64,000 bases of DNA from Symbiodinium natans (Eukaryota; Sar; Dinophyceae; Suessiales; Symbiodiniaceae), in the NCBI GenBank assembly GCA_905221605.1, contig CAJNDS010000791.1, forward strand, positions 248,001 to 312,000, in the 5' to 3' direction. Each line of letters begins with the position of its first letter. Positions within the stretch are counted from its first letter, which is position 1. The translations under genes and the position numbers were made by a program. Below the pieces are notes generated by a model. That model saw nothing but the letters and a program-made list of their open reading frames with translations. It was not told the DNA's origin and did no database searches. Below, piece after piece: positions 56,894 to 64,000 of this stretch.

Positions 56894-57634
56894 TGTATCT
56901 CAGGGCGTTAGGTTTCTAGACCAGAGGATCAAGGGCACAGCCGGCACCCCGGCCTGCACGGACTACCTAAGAGTGTATGAGCCCTCAGTAGCATCGTCTA
57001 CCGTCCGACTCAGCCAGCTCAACTGTCTTGGGTATTGCTGTGAGCCTGTATCTGCCACTTAGCCAAGAATGAGTCGGGCCCTCCGTCTGTAGTGATTTCT
57101 TCCGCTGTGACACGAGGTACTGGCGCCGAGGCAGCCTCTTGGCATCCTCTTGGCCATTATTAAAAGATTGCAGAATACAAAGCCTTCAACCGCTCTTCAT
57201 GAAAATCTCCGCTGTTATTTGCGAGTGGGGCAGTATGCCGATCTTTTTCCCAACAGATTCAGGGTTCAGCTTCACTAGGTCCCTGCATGAATCTCATGAA
57301 CTGAGCTGTGGATGCTCCATGAGCCCCTGGCTTAGGTCGAGTAAGGCACGCTACCAGTAGAAGAATAGTTCCTTACTGGCCATGGTGTTGCCATGAGCTC
57401 ACCTTTTATATAGGACTTCCCCCACAGACCAACAGGTGCTAATTGCCTTTCTGCTGTGGGCTGACATTTCAGGAAGCAATGGAGGTTTCCTTCACCTGTA
57501 GGAAATTCAGACTTCGGATCTGCGGTTGCGAGCTTCGGGGCTCATAGATTCGGCAGGTGCAAAGAGGCGCCAGGCCCCAACAGTGAATCCCAAGTCCGAG
57601 TCGTGAAGCCTTCAGACCTCGGAGATCAGCTTAG

Positions 57635-57707
57635 GCTTGTCCGAGTACGAGCTTCCCCGCCTCTTCCACAAATGGAAGGTTGAGGTGCTGACGCAGCAGC
57701 ACCAGAG
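57635..57707 (+). CDS. Exon
   Basis: ATCAGCTTAG is followed by LSEYELPRLFHKWKVEVLTQ then QHQ, with a GTGAAC donor at 57708. One of the stronger exon calls. Not recognised. Confidence 0.6.
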
Positions 57708-58459
57708 GTGAACGTGCCCCCCTGCTTGCGGAGGCTACAGGAACCTCACCCCGAAACTTGGCCCTAAGCCTTTGAGACTGAGACCAGTGTTCTGTCAAGA
57801 GATTCTCACGCATTCCCGTCATGTACAGAATACTCAGCCTAAGCACTGAACGGTTGTAGTCCTCCACCCTAAGCCCCGCCACCCGTGATGGTAAAACTCA
57901 AGCCCGTCACCAGCCATGTAAGACTGCAAGCCCTATGCCGACATGCTTACATCCGACACCCCAAAAGGCCCATATCTGTTGATCGACCCCGGAATGGCTC
58001 TGGCGGCACGTGGGGGCCGTAGGCGCGGAAATCGGCGCGTGCCGCGATGTTCACGCCGCGCCCCGACATCCAGTGAAAAAGAAAAAGCTTGGGAATGGCC
58101 AGATGTAGCGGTTTTAGGTAGCGGATCGAAGAACCGGAGTATACCGGAGTATTATTAAGCCTCAAGCTGCTAGCTAGCCGTAGCATCTGATTCCCCGGTA
58201 CTGTGCTCGCCCGCTTCATGCAGCCATGGATGCGGTAGCCCCCATGTAGCCAGCAATGGTGGCTAAGGAAACCAAGCATCTTTTTGTGAGTACTCCAGTT
58301 GGTATTGGTGACGCCCCAAACTTGGGTTGAGTGGGCAGGCAGTACCATTCCGAGTTGGCGGCCGCCAGAGGCTCAAACGACCAGCATCACGGTTTTCGTT
58401 GTGTTGTGTGTTTGTCGGGCTTGTTTATTTGGATCGTTTCAGGTCGGTAGTTGGTCCAG

Positions 58460-58460
58460 C

Positions 58461-58489
<29 letters not shown>
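58460..58489 (+). repeat. 30-nt poly-C tract
   Basis: Thirty C residues lie 15 nt before the acceptor of the next exon (TTCTTCGTAG), probably forming its polypyrimidine tract. Confidence 0.85.
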
Positions 58490-58492
<3 letters not shown>

Positions 58493-58505
58493 ACTTTCTT
58501 CGTAG

Positions 58506-58892
58506 TCCTTCTTCAAAGGTTCCCATGCAAACCCTGGTCTGATCTGGGACCTACACAAAGATGCAAAGAAATTGAGAAGCATAAAACTGAAGCAATTCGC
58601 TCACTTGCTGGGCCATGTACCAGAACCCCCCGAGTACTCCAAGTTCGTCGACGAATACATTCGCCGAGGGAGCTGTAGTGGGGGGCGGCTGTGGGTCGAA
58701 ACCGAGCAAGGGAAGTCGAAGGTGCAACTCGTGATGAAAATGAAGTTCAAAATTTTCCGAAACGTGGGTGGACCTGCGCAACAATCCGGCAACGTTATTT
58801 TCAGTGCGGCTTTCTCAAGTTGTGGACAAAAGGGAACACGTGAGCACTGGCAGCGTGCATGCTTCAGGCGTGCCAGCGATGCTTGCCGGTAG
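58506..58892 (+). CDS. Long terminal exon, 128 codons
   Basis: After CTTTCTTCGTAG one frame stays open to a stop at 58892: SFFKGSHANPGLIWDLHKDA, KKLRSIKLKQFAHLLGHVPE, PPEYSKFVDEYIRRGSCSGG, then VETEQGKSKVQLVMKMKFKI and a Ser/Cys-rich tail. It is the second-longest convincing single exon outside the ankyrin and nucleotidyltransferase genes. Lysine-rich helical composition; no family recognised. Confidence 0.6.
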   Translation, partial: SFFKGSHANPGLIWDLHKDAKKLRSIKLKQFAHLLGHVPEPPEYSKFVDEYIRRGSCSGGRLWVETEQGKSKVQLVMKMKFKIFRNVGGPAQQSGNVIFSAAFSSCGQKGTREHWQRACFRRASDACR

Positions 58893-58984
58893 ATCAACAC
58901 TTGTACCTGTCGCATCGCCACAGCTCATCTGATACAAGCTGGAGGGCGACATAAATGCTCAACTCCTTCGCATTCACGCGGACT

Positions 58985-59275
58985 CGCGTTCGACTGATGT
59001 TCGGCTCGTGCAGACTCATGTTGGACTCATTCTGAAGCCATGTTCGACTGAGGCCGTCTCGTGTTGGACTCATCCTGGGCTCATGTTCGATTCATGTTGA
59101 ACTCATGCAGGCTCATGTTGGACGGGGTGGGTGGTGGTCGGCACGCCCTACGTGGACGCGACTTCCGTTGGGGTGGCCGGTGATGACCGCGCGCCCGATG
59201 TTCGACTCATGTTGTGCTCATCCCGGACTCATGTGCGAATTATGTCGGCGCATGTTGGACTCATGCCAGGCTTTC
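58985..59275. repeat. Degenerate ATGTTSGACTCAT repeat
   Basis: About a dozen copies of (T)CATGTTCGACTCAT / CATGTTGGACTCAT-like words at irregular spacing, interrupted at 59125-59195 by non-repeat sequence. Confidence 0.7.
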
Positions 59276-60230
59276 CTACTAAAGCTTTCCATTGAACTTT
59301 GGAGACGCACATTCAAGTTCACGCCCTGAAGGAAACTCCTTGACTCACACCCATCCAGACCTCCTCAAACCTTACGCCCTCAACCCAAACATGCGCAGAG
59401 TCGAGGCAGCCAAAAGGGTTCCAACCGCACGAATGCTATGTCCGTGAAGCAAAAGGCTGAAGAAGTCATTGCCCTGAGCCCTCCTGAAGCCCTGCACATT
59501 GCCTAAGGCCCCGACCGAGCCGGCTCCTGACAGAGGGGGGGTTTTTGGGCTTTGAGGTGATTTAAGGATGATACACTGTAGTAATTTCGGATAAATACCG
59601 ACCCAGATGGCTTCGGAGGGTTTTTGTAGGGGTTGTCATAGCATTTAAGGGTTTTTGGTGGATTACGGGATTGGGCTTGGGTATTCAGTGTTTGGGGCGC
59701 AGTGTGACTGTTGGCCTCTGCTGTGTGGTCAAGCGAGTCCCTCACCCAAACCCCCCGAGCGAGTGCGTACGGGACATGAACCTTTCGGCATATGCGGAGG
59801 AGCCGGAAGTGCTGCGTCGCTAATGAAAGCGACGCTTCGGAAGACGGGAGCCCCAAACGCTCCGGCACCCAGGCTCTGCTTCTACTCCTCGGCCTTCTGC
59901 TACGCCGTTGCCCGCCAAGGCTGAGTTGCGGGGCAGGGTTGGGAAGGGGTCTTGGCTTGTGCGTTGTGGGTTTGTGGTCTGTAGGGTTTCGGGCTTAGGG
60001 TTTGGGGATGTTTGGGGTCTAGTGCGTTTTTGATAGCTTCCCTTCGGCTTTTGGGCCGGGCTTATGGTTTGGGAATCAAGGGCTGAGGGGAGTGGAGGTC
60101 TGGGCAGGGTTGTGAGTTGGGGGATCTATCAGCCAGGGAACAGCCACAGACGGCGTGGCTTCTTCTGATGGCAGCCCGGGACTCACACTCAGCGGACTCG
60201 CCAGTTCTCAGCTAGTGCTGCGCTTGGTGC
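59276..60230. other. Spacer
   Basis: Telomere-like words and short unsupported ORFs. No exon is called. Confidence 0.35.
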
Positions 60231-62134
60231 GTGGGACTTGCTGAGCAGACTCGTGCTACACTGTTTCGAACACAATATCAATACTGCATGGAAGATGCAT
60301 CGCATGGGAACCCGTCATTGATGGCCCAAAACTTGAAATTCTGGCTATTGAATATCCAGCCACAATCGCTGATGGTGTCCTTTGCCACGAGCTCGCCGAG
60401 GGCGCGCTTGCGCAAGTTGCTTCAGCAAAGGCGAACGGTCGTTGTGGTTGCCTGTGCCATGGCATGCTCCCTGAGTGGGCACCAGGACGAAGTTGCGCAA
60501 GTTGCGCCAGCAGTGCCATTTTGGGCTCGCTTTGAAGATTCTCGTTACTCTTCGGTGCAGAGTTTGGTTCACCTGCAGATCGGACCGACAGTAGAGCTCG
60601 ACCCTACTCGGCTCTCTGTTGATGTGGGTTTCCTGCTTTCAACAAAGAGGGGTTCCAGAAACCTGCCACCCTCGTATGAGTTTCTTCAAAGGATTCGAGG
60701 CTTGATGAAGGAGTTCTTTGAGAGCGAAGTGTGGCTGTTCACACAGGGCTCAATGCTTTTTGGTGTTGAAACAGAAGAGTCTGACATGGACTTCAACTTC
60801 CTTGTGGACGGCCGGGCGGTTACCAAGGACGATAGGGATCAGCTTGCTCGATATCTTGCAAAGGCTCTCCCGAGGGACCATCGGGTGCGTAGTGGCTTGC
60901 ATTCTCCTTGCATTCATATCTACCTCCCGCATGGCGAAAAACTTGACATTACCCCTCGCAACTCCACCTACTATCACTTCTACACCACCATGTTGCCCCA
61001 CTTTCTGGGTACGACAGATCGCCTCGAAACCGATGCGCGCCTCCTTGAGTTTTTCCATTTGAACCCATGGGCACGACAGGGTGTGCAGCTGTTAAAGAAA
61101 GTGTTTGCAAACACAACGCCCAAGTTGTCATCGTTTGTCATGACACATTTATACGAACAAATATCTCGTCGGTTCCTTTGGATGGCTTCACCCGCGTGCA
61201 ATCCAAAGAAACCATGTTCGAAGTGTTGTGCCAAACCTTTCGAGAACTTGGTCAGTTTCCTGCTCTCAATGAAGAGTCACCGTTGAGGCTGCTGATGCAG
61301 GATGACATGCAGCTTCCAAGCCCTCTGCGGCTGAAACTGTCGCTGGAGCGGAGTATTGAAGCTATGGGCAGGGAGGTGAGGCAGGGAGAAGTCTTGAATG
61401 AGAAGTTAAGGTCCTTGGTGGTCAGCATTTTGAAGGACAAACAATTCGACGAGGTTTTTACAACAGTCCCACCTTCTATGCGTAGTTCCTTTGCCCGTTG
61501 GATGGATGCACAAGTTGGAGATCCAGGCAGCAACCCGGACGTTGCAGCGATGTTTCGAGCAGCGAACAGTTACACACCGTCACCAGTGGAACCACTTTTC
61601 GAGGAACTCACAGCACACGATGATCCCCAATATCGGCCATTTTATGAGGAACAACGGAAGGGGCTACATCGCATGCGCCGCCAGTGGCTCGACCTCGAGA
61701 AGGGAACGCATCCATTTTGGTTGTTCCACCCCTGGTTGCTTCTTCGTGGTCAGCAGGAACAAGGTCAGTTTGTGGAATTTTTGCAGGCCGGGTTGCAGCT
61801 ACAGCTCTTCACAAAACTTGAAAGCCCAGGAAGCATGACTGTCGTGAAGGAGATGGCATTCGCAATGTCCGGACCCGCTTATTTCCAATTTGACAATGAC
61901 TCGAGCGCAACTGATGTGATGAATGTCCTTGCTGCTCGTCGTGATCTCATGGCAAAATTAGAGCAGGCAGTTGGCGATGTATATTGGCTTGAACTTTGCG
62001 ATGATGGGAAAATGTGGAAGCCGGGACAAGGGAATGAGCCGCAGCTGGCTCCCGCTAGCAGCGGATGGTGGCAGACAGACAATCATTCTCAGCCTGTGGT
62101 GGGGCCCGGTCCAAGCAAAAGCGCTAAGCTTTGA
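60231..62134 (+). CDS. Nucleotidyltransferase (poly(A)/poly(U) polymerase-like), frame-disrupted
   Basis: The core (frame of 60231-61286) has the polymerase-beta-type signature: TQGSMLFG, then the Asp pair in SDMDFNF (codons at 60783 and 60789), and a third Asp in KLDITPRN (codon at 60945). A following helical part (ARQGVQLLKKVF, KLSSFVMTHL) fits the helical domain of Cid1/Trf4-type terminal nucleotidyltransferases, which add A or U tails to RNA 3' ends. Near 61150-61200 the protein-like reading moves to another frame (RVQSKETMFEVLCQTFRELG) and stays open to 62134, giving about 310 more residues without a known domain. Upstream, 60302-60470 also reads well in that second frame (EYPATIADGVLCHELAEGAL). 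No intron fits either switch. The gene is intronless over 1.9 kb, unlike its neighbours, so a retroposed copy or sequence indels are both possible. The true start is not known. Confidence 0.6.
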
Positions 62135-62477
62135 GATTCGCAATCGGCAGACTCACCCGATTTTGTTGGACCTTCCTCTGCGTCATGGCGCGCGTGAAAA
62201 CCTCAATCTCCACAATAAGTAGCTTTGGGTGACCCCTCCCAATAACATAAGATCAATGTTTTGGCGAAAGGTTCTGTAGTGGAATGGCCATGCTAGAAGT
62301 AGACACGATGCACCTGGGCTCCCTGGAAAAGCTGCGGCCAAGCCCATCCTCAGAGTATCCGAAGCCCGAATTTCCCGTCACAATTCTGCGCTCAGGGGCG
62401 ACTGCAGGCTTGACCTGCAAAGGAAGTGGTCTCAATTCGCTGCGAGCTGAGGCCACTGGGCCCTGTGGCGGTTCATA

Positions 62478-62810
62478 TTGTTCGTGTTATTGTTGACGGC
62501 ATACACAGTGGAATCAAGACGTCCTTACTCTGTTTCTTTCGTTTGTGTGGCTTCGGGGATTCTTACGACAGGATTCCTGGCAGAGGCAGTTCCGGCTATT
62601 TTGGTGGGCTGTTTGCTTGGATGTGGCAGCCGGAGAGGTCTTTGGGCCGAAGCTCTAACTTATTCCTGCATTTGGGCTCCTGATCTCCGACTTGGCAACA
62701 AAGAGCCTGGTACATACCAAGAAACTCAGAATACGTATAGGCAGATTCATCTGCAGCAGTTGAAGGTTGAAATTACGAGCATCACACGCTCCGATCCACT
62801 GCCCCATTGA
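62478..62810 (+). CDS. Unrecognised ORF with a hydrophobic segment
   Basis: A 110-codon + ORF contains FVCVASGILTTGFLAEAVPA and ILVGCLLGCG, which could span a membrane once. No splice or start support. It follows the nucleotidyltransferase by 340 nt. Confidence 0.25.
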   Translation: MFVLLLTAYTVESRRPYSVSFVCVASGILTTGFLAEAVPAILVGCLLGCGSRRGLWAEALTYSCIWAPDLRLGNKEPGTYQETQNTYRQIHLQQLKVEITSITRSDPLPH

Positions 62811-62884
62811 AACTTTTCGGGTTTGCTGGGCCTCTGCTCCACAGGCCACCGCTACGGCCTTCTTCCCCGAGGCAGGGACGGGCC

Positions 62885-63985
62885 AAACACGTTTGAAGCT
62901 TAAACGTTTAAACATTTTAGGCGTTTAAACTGTTTGAAGAGAGTTCGGGCTTTGGAGTGTTTAAACAGTTCAAACAGTTCGCAGGGCTCAACGTTTAAAC
63001 ATTTGGTGAGGCTCCAGGGCGTTTAAACATGTTCAAGAAGTTGTTGCCAAGTGTTTAAGCAGTCCTCTATCTGGGCAATTTTTGGCCCAAGTTTGGTGCT
63101 CTGCAAAGCTGAAACTTTGAGAACCTACACCTTGTGAAGCCCTAAGCCACTCTTTCAGGCTGCTCTTGTTGCGGTTTAAACGGTTTAGACGATTTAACCA
63201 CGTTTAAACGGTTTAAACGGTTCAAAGGGCGTGAGTCAGAGTTTAGGCATGGCCCTAGGTCCAGTGCTTTGCTGCTTTGGGAACCCACCCACCTTGTGAA
63301 GACGTACTGGTTCGGGGAATTCGCCTCGGCTTCCTGCCGAGAAGCGTCTGGAACAAGCAGACCCGGATCGGGCCTCCTTCCCCCTAACCCAACCCTTCCC
63401 CCCATCCAAATTTTCTGACGCCACCCCCCCCCCCCCCACCGCCGCCCTGTGGGACCCCCCCCCAATCGCCGATGCCGTAGAGGGTGCTGTCGGTGGCTCC
63501 CTGCCTCAACACCCCCCCCCCCCCCCCCCCCACCCCCCCCCCCCACCCCCCCCCCCCCCCACCCCCACCCCTCCCCCTTTGACCCCTCTACCCTTCCTCC
63601 CCTTTTTTTGCGAAACCCTCTTTCCTCCTTTCCTGTCCTGGGGCCGGGGCGGCGCGCGCAAGCGTTTACAATTAAGGATGTTGGTTTTGCGGGGGCCTTT
63701 TTTTTGGCAATAGAAGGTACCTGATTCCTAATCAGTTCCCAATCAGTTCCTCAGCAGTTCCTAGATGACTCCTCGGGGCAGGGTTGGGCGGGGGGGTTGT
63801 GTTTAATCGGTTTAAACTTTCGGGGTTTAAACGCACATTGTTTTTCCAACAAACAGCGCGCTTGCTGTTCAGAATGTTTAAACGCTTTAATCTGTTTAAA
63901 CGTGGCTTAAACATTAAACGGTTTAAGCTGTCACATGTTTAAACACACACACACACACACATGTTTAAGCATCTGTTTAAACATA
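62885..63985. repeat. GTTTAAAC palindrome array
   Basis: The 8-bp palindrome GTTTAAAC occurs about fourteen times in two clusters (62885-63225 and 63800-63990), along with many one-mismatch forms (GTTTAAGC, GTTCAAAC, GTTTAGAC). Flanking bases vary, so it is a dispersed word, not a simple tandem unit. An (AC)n run lies at 63945-63961. Confidence 0.85.
63424..63575. repeat. Poly-C region
   Basis: C runs of 10 to 20, broken by single A or other bases, cover about 150 nt. Glycine-rich and proline-rich ORFs here are artefacts of the tract. Confidence 0.9.
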
Positions 63986-64000
63986 ACACACAGAGTGGCG

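Noticed and set aside
57947-58348. 133-codon minus-strand ORF
   Set aside because: No recognisable family, no splice context, and it lies between two good + strand exons.

Overview
The window looks like nuclear DNA of a dinoflagellate, most likely Symbiodiniaceae or a close relative (Suessiales). The evidence is indirect: an ankyrin protein with an N-terminal ubiquitin-like segment of a kind common in Symbiodinium genomes, short introns with GC-AG as well as GT-AG ends, exons that often follow AG|G, spacer DNA full of degenerate TTTAGGG heptamers (the telomere repeat of dinoflagellates, other alveolates and plants), many poly-C tracts and simple repeats, and every credible exon on the + strand. 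No bacterial, organellar, rRNA or tRNA gene was recognised. Most coding sequence sits in exons of 40 to 200 nt, so long ORFs mark only a few genes. Most exon calls rest on reading frame plus splice sites read by eye and need transcript support.

Layout. 1-64: end of an exon of an upstream gene. 1.78-2.88 kb: complete two-exon ankyrin gene. 3.0-18.6 kb: about twenty small + strand exons, many in phase 0, ending at a stop at 18606. This stretch is interrupted by a 33-bp minisatellite region with a T-rich/A-rich inverted pair (13.5-15.2 kb) and by an interstitial telomere-like array (16.8-16.97 kb). 19.0-19.3 kb: 10-bp and 9-bp satellite arrays. 19.5-21.7 kb: another multi-exon gene. 22.08-22.71 kb: a non-autonomous DNA transposon with perfect 30-bp terminal inverted repeats and an 8-bp target duplication. 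23.5-27.2 kb: several exons of unrecognised genes. 30.8-32.5 kb: basic and glutamine-rich exons. 34.4-37.9 kb and 41.4-44.2 kb: a tandemly duplicated ankyrin gene, with a further 3' relic at 33.4 kb and an unrelated small multi-exon gene (38.3-40.4 kb) between the copies. 46-49.4 kb: scattered exons. 50.1-54.3 kb: a 0.8-1.05 kb exon-bearing cassette repeated five times. 55.9-58.9 kb: exons ending in a 128-residue terminal exon. 60.2-62.1 kb: an intronless nucleotidyltransferase (poly(A)/poly(U) polymerase-like) gene with two reading-frame switches. 62.9-64.0 kb: an array of the palindrome GTTTAAAC, split by a long poly-C tract.

No pathway links the genes. The ankyrin proteins are probably protein-binding scaffolds and the nucleotidyltransferase probably tails RNA; the rest are unrecognised. 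The themes of the window are gene and exon-cassette duplication, tandem repeat growth, and decay by single-base frame shifts, which may alternatively be assembly indels.
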